A stretch of 64,000 nt of DNA from Frondihabitans sp. PhB188 (GTDB lineage: Bacteria; Actinomycetota; Actinomycetes; Actinomycetales; Microbacteriaceae). Every line of letters begins with the position of its first letter. Within the stretch, counting starts at the first letter, position 1. Of this stretch, positions 1 through 9,023 are shown in pieces. Location: positions 434,001 through 498,000 of the forward strand of contig NZ_RJUO01000003.1 in assembly GCF_003752365.1 (NCBI RefSeq), given 5' to 3'. The notes under the pieces were generated by a model. It was not told the origin of the DNA, searched no databases, and was given only the letters and a program-made list of their open reading frames with translations. The position numbers and the translations under genes were made by a program.

Positions 1-9
1 AGCGCGGAC

Positions 10-573
10 CTAACTCGCCGTGTGGAACCGGAGCTGCGCCGCGGTCAGACCGTCGGTCGCGATGAGCTCGACCGCGTCGGCCGCCTCGTCGAGGAGGTTG
101 GGGAGCGTCTTGCGCTCGGTGGCGCTGAAGTCATGCAGCACGAAATCGGCGGCGTCCTGCCGACCGGGGGGACGGCCGATGCCGACCCGCACCCGGAGGA
201 AGTCCTTCGAGCCGCACGCGGAGATGATGTCGCGGAGGCCGTTGTGGCCTCCGTGCCCGCCGCCCTGCTTGATCTTGAGGGTGTCGAACGGGATGTCGAG
301 CTCGTCGTGCACGACGATGAGCCGCGACACGTCGAGGTCGTAGAAGCGCAGCAGTGCTGCCACGGGCGGGCCGGACACGTTCATGAACGTGGTGGGCTTC
401 GCCAGGACCAGCCGAGGGCCGCCGGGGAACGAGCGTCCCTCGGCGACCGTGGCCTGCGTCTTGTGGGTCTTGAAACCCGAGTGAAGACGGTCAGCGAGCA
501 GCGACAGCACCATCTGGCCGACGTTGTGCCGGGTGGAAGCGTAGCCGGGCCCGGGGTTGCCGAGCCCGACCAC
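10..573 (-). CDS. pth: Peptidyl-tRNA hydrolase
   Basis: Cytosolic enzyme that cleaves peptidyl-tRNA dropped from ribosomes and recycles the tRNA. The N-terminal [10 protein letters not shown], the TRHNVG segment with the catalytic-region His, the [10 protein letters not shown] block and [11 protein letters not shown] are hallmarks of bacterial Pth, and 187 residues is the usual length. The GTG at 573 is the first standard start, but it cuts into the first beta strand. In-frame codons upstream read LDDNRWLV from a CTG at 594, preceded by a GAAGGG-like ribosome site, so the true protein may be seven residues longer. It lies 69 bp downstream of rplY on the same strand, a pairing conserved in actinobacteria. 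Confidence 0.95.
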   Translation of the reverse strand: MVGLGNPGPGYASTRHNVGQMVLSLLADRLHSGFKTHKTQATVAEGRSFPGGPRLVLAKPTTFMNVSGPPVAALLRFYDLDVSRLIVVHDELDIPFDTLKIKQGGGHGGHNGLRDIISACGSKDFLRVRVGIGRPPGRQDAADFVLHDFSATERKTLPNLLDEAADAVELIATDGLTAAQLRFHTAS

Positions 574-642
574 GAGCCATCTGTTGTCGTCCAGGACTGC
601 GCCCTTCGCTGATCCGCCTTCGGGATGTGCCGCTGCGAGAAC

Positions 643-1257
643 CTACTCGGAGCGCTCTTCGTCTTCGATCGAGGGCACGTCGCCCTCGGCAGCGACCTCG
701 TCCTCCGCAGCCACCTCGGCGCGAGGGAGGCTGATGATGACGACGAGCGACTCGGGGTCGCTGATCAGCTTGGCGCCGGACGGCAGCTCCACGGCCGAGG
801 CCAGGATCTGGGCGCCGTCCTCGAGGCCCTCGATCGAGACGACGACGTTCTGCGGGATGTGGGTGGCCTCGACGTCGAGCAGCAGAGTGTTCGACTCGAT
901 CACGTGGATCGTGCCGGGGTACGACTCGCCCTCGATGTGAACGGGGACCTCGACCTCGACGCGCTCGCCGGCGCGGACGATGACGAGGTCGATGTGCTCG
1001 ATGATCTGGCGGACCGGGTCGCGCTGGATGTCCTTGACGAGGGCGAGCTGCTTGGTGCCCTCGATGTCGAGCTCGAGGACCGAGTTCGAGCGGCGGGTGA
1101 TCAGCATGGTCTCGTGGCCGGGCATGGTCACGTGGACCGGCTCGGTGCCGTGGCCGTAGATGACGGCGGGGATCTTGTTGACGGCGCGGATCTTGCGGGC
1201 CGCGCCCTTGCCGAAGCTCGTGCGGATCTCGACGGACAGCTTGTTGTCGTCAGACAT
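643..1257 (-). CDS. rplY: 50S ribosomal protein L25/general stress protein Ctc
   Basis: Binds 5S rRNA in the large ribosomal subunit. The protein has the two-domain CTC architecture: an N-terminal L25 domain (about residues 6-95, with GKGAARKIRAVNKIPAVIYGHG and the DPVRQIIEHIDL block) followed by a TL5-type beta domain (about 100-185). It ends in an acidic, probably disordered tail rich in Glu. At 204 residues it matches the long actinobacterial form. The ATG at 1257 is preceded by a GAAGGAG ribosome site. pth follows on the same strand. An upstream hairpin at 1281-1297 falls in its leader. Confidence 0.96.
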   Translation of the reverse strand: MSDDNKLSVEIRTSFGKGAARKIRAVNKIPAVIYGHGTEPVHVTMPGHETMLITRRSNSVLELDIEGTKQLALVKDIQRDPVRQIIEHIDLVIVRAGERVEVEVPVHIEGESYPGTIHVIESNTLLLDVEATHIPQNVVVSIEGLEDGAQILASAVELPSGAKLISDPESLVVIISLPRAEVAAEDEVAAEGDVPSIEDEERSE

Positions 1258-1280
1258 GTGTGTCTCCTTCTGGAAGTGGT

Positions 1281-1297
1281 GGGCTCTCGTGGAGCCC
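1281..1297 (-). promoter_or_regulatory. Hairpin in the rplY 5' leader
   Basis: A perfect 6-bp inverted repeat, GGGCTC and GAGCCC, with a 5-nt loop, lies 24 bp upstream of the rplY start. Ribosomal protein leaders often carry autoregulatory structures, so this could be one. No match to a named L25 leader family is claimed; it may simply be a chance hairpin in the 250-bp divergent region between rplY and gnd. Confidence 0.3.
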
Positions 1298-1507
1298 GGG
1301 AATTCAACTCGAACGCATCAATAAGCGTGAGGAAAGACAGGGACTGTCCGCCCACCGCGTCGATAACGGGTGCACCGCACCCCTCGCCGAAGTTCGGGTA
1401 GGAGTCTACGGCACGTTCACCGGATGGTCGAACCTCGTACTGCCAGACCCTGGCTGTCCGCCCAGGAGCGTGGATAGATTGTCCGTACTTACTGTGAAGG
1501 AGGCACC

Positions 1508-2968
1508 GTGGCCGAACACGGAGAGACCGCAAAGGCGAACATCGGCGTCGTGGGGCTGGCCGTCATGGGCTCGAACCTCGCCCGCAACCTTGCCAGCCGA
1601 GAGGGCAACACCGTTGCCGTCTACAACCGCTCCCCCGAGCGCACCGACCTGCTCATGGACGAGCACGGCGACGCCGGGTTCATCGCGTCGAAGTCGATCG
1701 AGGACTTCGTCGCCTCGCTGTCGAAGCCCCGCACGGCGATCATCATGGTCCAGGCGGGCCGTGGCACCGACGCCGTCATCGGCCAGCTCGCCGACCTGTT
1801 CGAGGAGGGCGACATCATCGTCGACGGCGGCAACGCCAACTTCCACGACACGATCCGCCGCGAGCACGACCTGAAGGAGAAGGGCCTCAACTTCGTGGGC
1901 ACCGGCATCTCGGGCGGCGAGGAGGGCGCGCTCAAGGGCCCGTCGATCATGCCGGGCGGCAGCGCCGAGGCCTGGGAGACGCTCGGCCCGATCCTGAAGT
2001 CGATCGCCGCGGTCGCCGAGGGCGAGCCGTGTGTGACGCACATCGGCACCGACGGCGCCGGGCACTTCGTCAAGATGATCCACAACGGCATCGAGTACGC
2101 CGACATGCAGCTCATCGCCGAGTCGTACGACCTGCTCCGCCGCGTCGGCGGCCACGACCCCGACGCGATCGCCGCCGTGTTCGAGGAGTGGAACAAGGGC
2201 GAGCTCGAGTCGTACCTGATCGAGATCACCGCCGAGGTGCTCAAGCAGAAGGACGCCGAGACCGGCACGCCGCTCGTCGACCTCATCCTCGACGAGGCGG
2301 GCTCCAAAGGCACCGGCGTCTGGACCGTGCAGAACTCGGTCGGCCTGGGCGTCCCCGTCGGCGGCATCGCCGAGGCCGTGTTCGCGCGCGCCGTGTCGTC
2401 CAAGCCCGACCAGCGCGCCGCGGTGCAGAAGACGCTCAAGAACCGTCCCGACATCCAGGAGGCCGGCGAGGGCTTCGAAGACGACGTGCAGAAGGCGCTC
2501 TACGCCTCGAAGATGGTCGCCTACGCTCAGGGCTTCGACGCGATCATCGCCGGGGCCAAGGAGTACGGCTGGGACATCGACAAGGGCGCCGTCGCCAAGA
2601 TCTGGCGGGGCGGCTGCATCATCCGGGCCCAGTTCCTGAACCGCATCGTCGACGCCTACGAGAACGACTCGACCATCGCGACGCTCCTCGAAGACGAGTA
2701 CTTCGCCAAGGCCGTGGCCGACGGCGAGGATGCCTGGCGGCGAATCGTCGCCAAGGCCGCCCTGTCGGGGATCCCCGTTCCCGGCTTCGCGTCCGCGCTC
2801 AGCTACTACGACTCGCTCGCCTCCGAGCGCCTGCCCGCGAGCCTGATCCAGGGCCAGCGCGACTTCTTCGGAGCGCACACCTACAAGCGCGTCGACAAGG
2901 AGGGCACCTTCCACACGCTGTGGTCGGACGACCGCAGCGAGGTGGCACAGGACCCTTCGACGCACTAG
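1508..2968 (+). CDS. gnd: 6-phosphogluconate dehydrogenase (decarboxylating)
   Basis: Oxidises 6-phosphogluconate to ribulose 5-phosphate and CO2 with NADP in the pentose phosphate pathway. The N-terminal dinucleotide fold shows GLAVMGSNLARN and YNRSPERTD (residues about 12-45), and the catalytic FVKMIHNGIEYADMQ segment carries the Lys and Asn of the active site near residues 185-195. The all-helical C-terminal domain contains KIWRGGCIIRAQFL. Its 486 residues match the long, dimeric class of the family. The GTG start has a strong GAAGGAG ribosome site about 5 bases upstream and a TAGATT -10-like box near 1474. Confidence 0.97.
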   Translation: MAEHGETAKANIGVVGLAVMGSNLARNLASREGNTVAVYNRSPERTDLLMDEHGDAGFIASKSIEDFVASLSKPRTAIIMVQAGRGTDAVIGQLADLFEEGDIIVDGGNANFHDTIRREHDLKEKGLNFVGTGISGGEEGALKGPSIMPGGSAEAWETLGPILKSIAAVAEGEPCVTHIGTDGAGHFVKMIHNGIEYADMQLIAESYDLLRRVGGHDPDAIAAVFEEWNKGELESYLIEITAEVLKQKDAETGTPLVDLILDEAGSKGTGVWTVQNSVGLGVPVGGIAEAVFARAVSSKPDQRAAVQKTLKNRPDIQEAGEGFEDDVQKALYASKMVAYAQGFDAIIAGAKEYGWDIDKGAVAKIWRGGCIIRAQFLNRIVDAYENDSTIATLLEDEYFAKAVADGEDAWRRIVAKAALSGIPVPGFASALSYYDSLASERLPASLIQGQRDFFGAHTYKRVDKEGTFHTLWSDDRSEVAQDPSTH

Positions 2969-2987
2969 AGGCAGATCAGAGAAGAGC

Positions 2988-3023
2988 ACGGGCGGCGGGC
3001 GCAGGAACTGTCCCGCCGCCCGT
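2988..3023. terminator. Bidirectional terminator hairpin
   Basis: A perfect 12-bp inverted repeat: ACGGGCGGCGGG at 2988-2999 and CCCGCCGCCCGT at 3012-3023 around a 12-nt loop. It sits between the convergent 3' ends of gnd and the purine-operon deaminase gene (stop at 3029). There is no T tract, as is common for actinobacterial terminators, so the hairpin probably serves both directions. Confidence 0.75.
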
Positions 3024-3028
3024 CCGTC

Positions 3029-4405
3029 TCACACCCGCCCGAGCAGCTCCGTCGTCGCCCGTGCCGCCGCTTCCGCGACGCCGACCTCGTCCACCGTCGT
3101 CAGGCGGCCGTCCGTGACGACGCGGTCGCCGCCGACGAACAGTCCCGCCACCGGCGGCATCGACGCCAGGCCGAGAGCTGCGACCGGGTCGACCAGGCCG
3201 GCGAACTCGACGCCCGAGACGTCCCAGAGCGCCAGGTCGGCCAGCTTGCCGACCTCGATCGAGCCGAGATCGGCGTCTCGTCCGAGCACCCGGGCGCCGC
3301 CGATGGTCGCGATGCGGAGTCCGTCGCGCACGCTGAAGCCGTCGGCCCCGGCGCGGAGCCGGTTCATCAGCACGGCCTGGCGGATCTCGGTGCCGAGCTG
3401 GCCGGACTCGTTCGAGGCCGAGCCGTCGACGCCGAGCCCGACGGGAGCCCCGGCGGCGAGCAGCTGCGGGATCGGCGCGATCCCCGCGGCGAGGCGCGCG
3501 TTGGAGGACGGGCAGTGCGCGCTGCCGGTGCCGGTGGAGCCGAAGCGGGCGATCGCGTGCTCGTCGAGGTGGACGCTGTGCGCCATCCACACGTCGTCGC
3601 CGAGCCAGCCGAGATCGTCGAGGTACTGGGTCGGCGTCTTTCCGAAGCGCTCCTGGCAGAAGGCGTCCTCTTCGACGGTCTCGGAACCGTGCGTATGCAG
3701 CCGCACCCCGAGCGAGCGCCCGAGCACGGCGGCCTCGCGCAGCAGGTCGGACGTCACCGAGAACGGCGAGCACGGCGCCAGCGCGATCTGCGTCATGGCG
3801 TCGGGAGACGCGTCGTGGTACTTCTCGACGGCGACCGCGGACGCCTCGAGGGCGGCGGACGTGGTCTCGACGGCGAAGTCGGGCGGGAGGCCGCCGGCCG
3901 AGCGTCCGAGGTCCATCGAGCCGCGGGTGCCGTGGAGCCGGATTCCGACACGGGCCGCCGCCCGGACGATCCCGCCGAGGATGTCGCCGGATCCTGCGGG
4001 GAAGACGTAGTGGTGGTCGGCGGCGAGGGTGCAGCCCGATTTGGCGAGGACGGACAGTCCTGCCTCCGCGCCGGCCTCGACGAGCGTCTCGTCGATGCGC
4101 GCCCAGGTCGGGTACAGCGCGACCAGCCAGTCGAACAGGATGGAGTCCTGCGCGATGCCGCGCGTGAGCCACTGGTACAGGTGGTGGTGGGTGTTGACGA
4201 GTCCGGGCGTCAGGAGGCGTCCGCGAGCGTCGATGCGCTCGACGGTCACGTCGCCCGACGCACGGCCGGCCCACTCCGGGGCGGGCCCGTCGCCCACCGC
4301 GACGATGCGCGAGTCGTCGACGACGACGTGGCCCGCCGCGAACTCGGAGCCCGCCGCGTCGACCGTCGCGACATAGGCGCCCTCGAAGACGAGGCGCCGG
4401 GTCAC
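3029..4405 (-). CDS. Amidohydrolase, 8-oxoguanine deaminase family
   Basis: A 458-residue zinc amidohydrolase. PGLVNTHHHLYQ (metal-binding HxH), TLAADHHYVFP, LHTHGSETVEEDAFCQERFG, MAHSVHLDE and GLGVDGSASNE match the subgroup that deaminates 8-oxoguanine to urate or related aminopurines and triazines. The GTG at 4405 was chosen because it gives the family N-terminus (RRLVFEGAYVATVD) and overlaps the upstream stop as GTGA. It is the last gene of the seven-gene operon starting near 10.1 kb, and a terminator follows. The partner genes, a nucleoside hydrolase and an adenosine-deaminase homologue, support a purine substrate. Exact specificity is inferred. Confidence 0.85.
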   Translation of the reverse strand: MTRRLVFEGAYVATVDAAGSEFAAGHVVVDDSRIVAVGDGPAPEWAGRASGDVTVERIDARGRLLTPGLVNTHHHLYQWLTRGIAQDSILFDWLVALYPTWARIDETLVEAGAEAGLSVLAKSGCTLAADHHYVFPAGSGDILGGIVRAAARVGIRLHGTRGSMDLGRSAGGLPPDFAVETTSAALEASAVAVEKYHDASPDAMTQIALAPCSPFSVTSDLLREAAVLGRSLGVRLHTHGSETVEEDAFCQERFGKTPTQYLDDLGWLGDDVWMAHSVHLDEHAIARFGSTGTGSAHCPSSNARLAAGIAPIPQLLAAGAPVGLGVDGSASNESGQLGTEIRQAVLMNRLRAGADGFSVRDGLRIATIGGARVLGRDADLGSIEVGKLADLALWDVSGVEFAGLVDPVAALGLASMPPVAGLFVGGDRVVTDGRLTTVDEVGVAEAAARATTELLGRV

Positions 4406-5415
4406 GCCAGCCACGCCGCGATGCCGGCGACGGCCTTCTGCTTCACGACCTCGGACGCCCCGCTGCACTCGATCGACGAGAGCGCGCACGCGGCGAGCTC
4501 TTCGTCGCTGAGGCCGAGCACATCGCGGCAGAGCTGGTACTCCTCGAGGATTCCGGGGCCGAACAGCACCGGGTCGTCCGCGTTGATCGAGCAGCGCACG
4601 CCGGCGTCGAGCAGCGTCTTCAGCGGGTGCGCCTCGAGGGTCGGCACCACGCCGAGCAGCAGGTTCGACGTCGGGCAGAGGTCGAGGCAGGTGCCGTCCT
4701 GCGCGAGGCGGGCGACGAGCTCGTCGCTCTGCACGGCGGTGGCACCGTGCAGGATGCGGTCGGCACCGAGCACGTCGAGCGCCGACAGGATCTCGTCGGG
4801 GCCGGCCAGCTCGCCGGCGTGCGGAGTCGCGAGGAGCCCGGCCTCCTTGGCGATGCGGAAGGCCTCCTCGAACTGCGCGGCAGGGTGGCCGCGCTCGTCG
4901 TTGGCGAGACCGAACGAGACGACGCCGCGGCCCGCGTAGGGAGCGACCGTCTTCGCGTAGGTCACTGCCTCGTCGGGACTCTCGACGCGGTCGGCCGTGA
5001 TCATGTAGCCGACCTCGACGCCCCACTTGGCGCCGTACTCGCGGGCCTTCTCGATCATGGCGTCGAGGGCCAGCTCGGTCGAGCCGAAGGTGTCGACGTA
5101 GAAGTGCGGGCTCGCGCCGAACTCGGCGTAGGCGACGCCGTCGCGAGCGCAGTCCTCGATCGACTCCTCGATCAGGCGGAACAGGTTCTCCTTGATCGAC
5201 AGCACCTGCAGCATGCCGCGGTAGGTCTGGCTGAAGTCGCTGAAGTCGTCGAAGTGATCGGGGACGCTGACATCGACGCCCTCCGCCGCCCCCATCTCGG
5301 CGAGGGTCTCTGGCCGGATGGCCGCCTCGTGGTGGATGTGGAGGTGGGCCTTCGGGAGGTCCTTCAGGTCGCGGACGGCGACGAGGTCGCGGACGGCTGC
5401 GGGTGCTTCGGTCAT
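4402..5415 (-). CDS. Adenosine deaminase family protein
   Basis: A 337-residue member of the metal-dependent adenosine/adenine deaminase family. Visible motifs are KAHLHIHHEAAIRPETL (metal HxH), PHAGE, ILHG and NADDP near the C-terminus. Several positions differ from textbook enzymes: the usual H-L-D/E-G after HxH reads HHEAA, RIGHG reads RILHG, and S-T/S-DDP reads NADDP. The substrate could therefore be adenosine, adenine or a modified purine. The ATG start overlaps the nucleoside hydrolase stop as ATGA, and the stop overlaps the next gene as GTGA, implying coupled translation. Confidence 0.85.
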   Translation of the reverse strand: MTEAPAAVRDLVAVRDLKDLPKAHLHIHHEAAIRPETLAEMGAAEGVDVSVPDHFDDFSDFSQTYRGMLQVLSIKENLFRLIEESIEDCARDGVAYAEFGASPHFYVDTFGSTELALDAMIEKAREYGAKWGVEVGYMITADRVESPDEAVTYAKTVAPYAGRGVVSFGLANDERGHPAAQFEEAFRIAKEAGLLATPHAGELAGPDEILSALDVLGADRILHGATAVQSDELVARLAQDGTCLDLCPTSNLLLGVVPTLEAHPLKTLLDAGVRCSINADDPVLFGPGILEEYQLCRDVLGLSDEELAACALSSIECSGASEVVKQKAVAGIAAWLA

Positions 5416-6398
5416 TCGGGTGCTCCTTGGGTGCGAGCCCCGCCGCCGACGAGGGCGTCGAGGAATGCTCGGTGGAATGCGTCGATGTCGACGGTGAGGA
5501 CGGCGATCGTGTCGGGGACCTCGTCGATCGCCCACGGCACGGGGGTGCCGTCGGCGGCGGTCATGATGCGCGCCCGGACCGTGAATCCGTCGTCGGTGAT
5601 GTTGACGGGCCCGCTCGCCGACTCGGCGATCCACTCGGGGCGGACCGTCAGGGCTGCGGCCAGTCCGTCGTGCACCGGGCTGACGCGGCGACCCCAGGCG
5701 AACTGGTAGAAGTCGAGGTACGACTCCAGGATGTCGGCGGCGAAGGTGCCGGTCGGGGTGCCGGAGGCGTGCAGGGCCTTGATGTCGGCCTCGTCGGTGA
5801 AGACAGTCCCCGTGGCGTTCACTCCGACCATGACCCGACGGGTGGCCGGTGCGGAGAAGACCGCCTTAGCCGCCTTCGGGTCGTTCTGGATGTTGGCGTC
5901 GAACATGTGGCTGGCGCCGAGCTCGGGGAAGGGCCCGCTGCCGCCCATGATCGTGACGGACCGGAACTTCGTCAAGAGCAGGGGATCCTGCGCCAGTGCC
6001 AGGGCCAGGTTCGTCAGGGGGCCGAGCGTGAGCAGGTCGACCTCGCCCGGGGCGTCGTTCGCGGACTTCACGAGGTGCTCGGCCGCCGTCAGCTCGAGGA
6101 GCACCTCGGGGAGGAGACGCGTCTCGACGACGTCGCCGAGGCCGTCGTGACCGTGGACGTAGTGCGCGATGTGCGCCTCCGCGGCGAGCGGGCCGGCGGC
6201 CCCCCGGGAGACGGGCGTCAGAGGCCGGCCTCCGAGGCGCGTGACGTGGCCGATGTTGCGGAGGGCGTCGTCGACGACGCAGTTGCCGTAGACGGCGCTG
6301 ATGCCGACGATCTCGACATCCGGCTGCGCGGCGAGGAAGAGCAGGGCCAACGCGTCGTCGATGCCGGTATCGGTATCGACGTGGACGGTGCGGGTCAC
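5412..6398 (-). CDS. Nucleoside hydrolase (inosine-uridine preferring family)
   Basis: Splits the N-glycosidic bond of nucleosides to give a base and ribose. The N-terminal DTDTGIDDALALL contains the family DxDxxxDD calcium-binding cluster, followed by ISAVYGNCVVDDA and, later, TLGPLTNLALAL, the conserved ribose-pocket region, and MGGSG. Its 328 residues are normal for the family. The GTG start overlaps the permease stop (GTGA). Placed between the transporter genes and two deaminases, it would release a free base from an imported nucleoside before deamination. Confidence 0.92.
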   Translation of the reverse strand: MTRTVHVDTDTGIDDALALLFLAAQPDVEIVGISAVYGNCVVDDALRNIGHVTRLGGRPLTPVSRGAAGPLAAEAHIAHYVHGHDGLGDVVETRLLPEVLLELTAAEHLVKSANDAPGEVDLLTLGPLTNLALALAQDPLLLTKFRSVTIMGGSGPFPELGASHMFDANIQNDPKAAKAVFSAPATRRVMVGVNATGTVFTDEADIKALHASGTPTGTFAADILESYLDFYQFAWGRRVSPVHDGLAAALTVRPEWIAESASGPVNITDDGFTVRARIMTAADGTPVPWAIDEVPDTIAVLTVDIDAFHRAFLDALVGGGARTQGAPE

Positions 6399-7282
6399 TT
6401 CGTGACGGCCTTTCCGGCGTCAGGGCCCCACTTGGCCAGGACAGCCGTCTCGACGAAGGTCGCGATCGTGTAGAAGAGCACCGACAGGGCCGTGACGATC
6501 ACGCCGATGGCCCAGATCTGGCCGTAGTCGAACTGCGCCTTGGCGCTGGTGACTGCGGCGCCGAGCCCCTGGTACGTGAAGAGCCACTCGTAGAGCATCG
6601 CACCCGTGATCGCACCGGGGACGGCGATCCGCATCGAGGCGAAGAAGTGCGGGAGCGCCGTCGGGATCGCGACGCGGCGCATGATCGTCCAGCGGTTGCC
6701 GCCGTAGACGCGGATCAGGTCGACCGACTGCGCGCTGACCGAGTTGAAGCCCAGTGTCAGATTGACCAGGAGCGGGAAGAAGACGACCACGCCGCCGACG
6801 AAGGCGGCCGTGACCCAGCCGACGCCGAAGATCAGGAAGATGACGGGGGCCATGGCCAGCAGCGGCACGGTGCGGAGCACCATGGCGATCGGCATGAACA
6901 TGAACTCGAGCGGGCGGATCAGCGTGAAGGCGATCGCGATGACGACCGACCCCCCGACGCCGAACACGAAGCCGATGAGAGAGTGGAAGAGCGTCTCGCC
7001 GCTGAGGCCCACGAGCACCTCGCGGTTCTTCGAGGCGTCGTTCGCGGGGGTGCCCGCGCTGTCCACGAACAGGTAGCGGTACACGTCGAGTGGCGTCTTG
7101 GCGATCAGCGGATTGGCGTGCAGAGCGATCAGGGCGAGCTGCCAGGCGATGCAGATGAGGATCAGCGAGATCGCGATCGTCAGCACGGTGCGCCCGACGC
7201 GGCGCCCGATGAACCGGGCGGTGGACGCGCTCGCCGTCGTTGTCACGGGAGCGCGACGGGCGGTGGTGAGTGCGGTGGCCAT
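6395..7282 (-). CDS. ABC transporter permease, SsuC/TauC-like
   Basis: A 295-residue inner-membrane permease with about six hydrophobic segments. The cytoplasmic EAA-type loop (YGGNRWTIMRRVAIPTALPH) that docks the ATPase lies near residue 205-225. It belongs to the binding-protein-dependent family serving sulfonate, taurine, pyrimidine-precursor and similar uptake systems. Its ATG overlaps the preceding permease stop by one base (TGATG). It presumably pairs with that permease as a heterodimer fed by the lipoprotein encoded at 9.0-10.2 kb. Confidence 0.9.
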   Translation of the reverse strand: MATALTTARRAPVTTTASASTARFIGRRVGRTVLTIAISLILICIAWQLALIALHANPLIAKTPLDVYRYLFVDSAGTPANDASKNREVLVGLSGETLFHSLIGFVFGVGGSVVIAIAFTLIRPLEFMFMPIAMVLRTVPLLAMAPVIFLIFGVGWVTAAFVGGVVVFFPLLVNLTLGFNSVSAQSVDLIRVYGGNRWTIMRRVAIPTALPHFFASMRIAVPGAITGAMLYEWLFTYQGLGAAVTSAKAQFDYGQIWAIGVIVTALSVLFYTIATFVETAVLAKWGPDAGKAVTK

Positions 7283-8169
7283 CAGAACCCTCCTCCAGCT
7301 CGGGCGTCGCCGGCCGACCAGGGCGCCACGAGGCGTCCGATGCGTCCGATGACGAAGTAGGCGAGGCCGGCCACGCCGGCGCTGATGAGCGCGACCGCCC
7401 AGAGCTTCACCGAGGCGGCGGTGGCCGTCGCTGCGAGCAGGAGGATGCCGATGCCGGAGTCGACCCCGATGAGGAAGTACTCGCCGAGGACGGCGCCGAG
7501 GAACGCCGCGGGCGCCGCGAGCTTGAGGGCGGCCATGATGCTCGGGAGGGCCGCGATGAGGCGCACCTTCACCAGCACGGTGAAGCGCGAGCCGCCGTAG
7601 GCGCGGATCACGTCGATCTGAGTCTGGCTGGCGGCGTTCAGGCCGAGGATCGTGCCGACCACCGTCGTGAAGATGACACTGAGCGCCGCCAGGAAGATCG
7701 ACGTCGTGCGGCTGCCGGCCGGCATCAGCAGGGTGACGATCGGGGCGATCGCAGTCAGCGGGATGCATGTCGTGACCACCGCGAGCTGCGTCGACATGCC
7801 CTCGAACCAGGGGAAGACCAGCACGAGCGCGGCGAGCACGAGCGCGATGACGTTGCCCCAGAGGAAGCCCCAGCCGGCGCTGGACGCGGTCTTGGCGATG
7901 GCGTTCCAGTAGACCGAGTCGGTCAGGTCGTGGAAGAGCTGCGCGAAGACGAGGCCGGGCTGCGGCACGCTGCCGGTGACCTTGAAGATCGTGACGGCGA
8001 CGATCTGCCAGACGATCAGGATCACGACGATGCCGACGACGGCCCCGACCCACGGCGGCATGGCGTGGAACGTGCCCATGACGGAGCGGCGGGTGCGTCT
8101 GCTCGTCTCGGCGTCGAGCGCGATGCTCTGCGAGAGATCGCGTTCGTACTCTCTCCTGATGTCAGTCAT
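7282..8169 (-). CDS. ABC transporter permease, SsuC/TauC-like
   Basis: The second permease, also 295 residues, with a hydrophilic N-terminal stretch of about 40 residues and then about six membrane segments. The EAA loop is [20 protein letters not shown]. It is only distantly similar to its neighbour at 6.4-7.3 kb, so the transporter probably uses a heterodimeric membrane domain. The ATG lies inside the end of the ATPase gene (8-bp overlap), giving translational coupling. Confidence 0.9.
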   Translation of the reverse strand: MTDIRREYERDLSQSIALDAETSRRTRRSVMGTFHAMPPWVGAVVGIVVILIVWQIVAVTIFKVTGSVPQPGLVFAQLFHDLTDSVYWNAIAKTASSAGWGFLWGNVIALVLAALVLVFPWFEGMSTQLAVVTTCIPLTAIAPIVTLLMPAGSRTTSIFLAALSVIFTTVVGTILGLNAASQTQIDVIRAYGGSRFTVLVKVRLIAALPSIMAALKLAAPAAFLGAVLGEYFLIGVDSGIGILLLAATATAASVKLWAVALISAGVAGLAYFVIGRIGRLVAPWSAGDARAGGGF

Positions 8170-9004
8170 CGGTCGCCGCCCCGTGCGCTCCGAAGAGGAT
8201 CTCCGAGATCTGGTCGACGTAGGCGTGGAACTCGGGGGTGCGGGTCAGCTCAGGGAGGCGCGGGCGCGGAAGGTCGATCTCGACGACCTCGGCGATGCGT
8301 CCGGGGCGAGCGCTCATGACCGCGACGACGTCGGAGAGGAAGACCGCCTCCGAGATACCGTGCGTCACCATGAGGGTGGTCGAGGGCTTCTCGGTCCAGA
8401 TGCGGAGGAGCTCGACGTTCATGCGCTGGCGCGTCATGTCGTCGAGGGCGCCGAACGGCTCGTCGAGGAGCATGATCGTCGGCTGCACCGCGAGGCAGCG
8501 GGCGATCGACACGCGCTGGCGCATTCCGCCCGAGAGCTGGGCGGGCTTGGCGTTCTCGAAGCCCTTGAGGCCGACGAGGTCGATCAGGTCGTCGATGAGG
8601 CCGGGTTCGGGGGTGATGCCGGCCACCTCGAGGGGCAGCCGGATGTTCTTGGCGACCGTGCGCCAGGGCAGCAGCGCGCTGTCCTGGAAGGCGATGCCGG
8701 TCTCGTGGCTCTTCTGGACCTCGGCCGACGACTTGCCGTTCACGACGACGGAGCCGGTGGTCGGGGTCTCCAGCCCCGCCAGGATGCGGAGAATCGTCGA
8801 TTTTCCGCATCCCGACGGGCCGAGGAGCGTGAGGAAGGCATCCTTCTTCGTGCCCAGGTTCACCTCGGACAGCGCCTGCACCGACTTGCGGCCGAGCTGG
8901 AACGTCTTGGTGAGTCCCTGAATGTTGATGCCGGTCGCAAGGTCCGGCGAACCGGCCGGGTCGTTCGTGGCGAGGGCGAGCTGAGTACTGGGCATGAAGG
9001 ACAT
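8162..9004 (-). CDS. ABC transporter ATP-binding protein, SsuB/TauB-like
   Basis: The 280-residue ATPase of the operon's importer. Walker A is GPSGCGKST, the Q-loop region follows at QDSALLPW, the signature is LSGGMRQR, Walker B is [13 protein letters not shown] and the switch His is in MVTHGISEA. This arrangement is typical of ATPases paired with NMT1/SsuA-type binding proteins. A 30-residue N-terminal extension precedes the nucleotide domain. It begins 19 bp after the binding-protein stop. Confidence 0.93.
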   Translation of the reverse strand: MSFMPSTQLALATNDPAGSPDLATGINIQGLTKTFQLGRKSVQALSEVNLGTKKDAFLTLLGPSGCGKSTILRILAGLETPTTGSVVVNGKSSAEVQKSHETGIAFQDSALLPWRTVAKNIRLPLEVAGITPEPGLIDDLIDLVGLKGFENAKPAQLSGGMRQRVSIARCLAVQPTIMLLDEPFGALDDMTRQRMNVELLRIWTEKPSTTLMVTHGISEAVFLSDVVAVMSARPGRIAEVVEIDLPRPRLPELTRTPEFHAYVDQISEILFGAHGAATDD

Positions 9005-9023
9005 CTCTACTGGAGCGGAGCTA

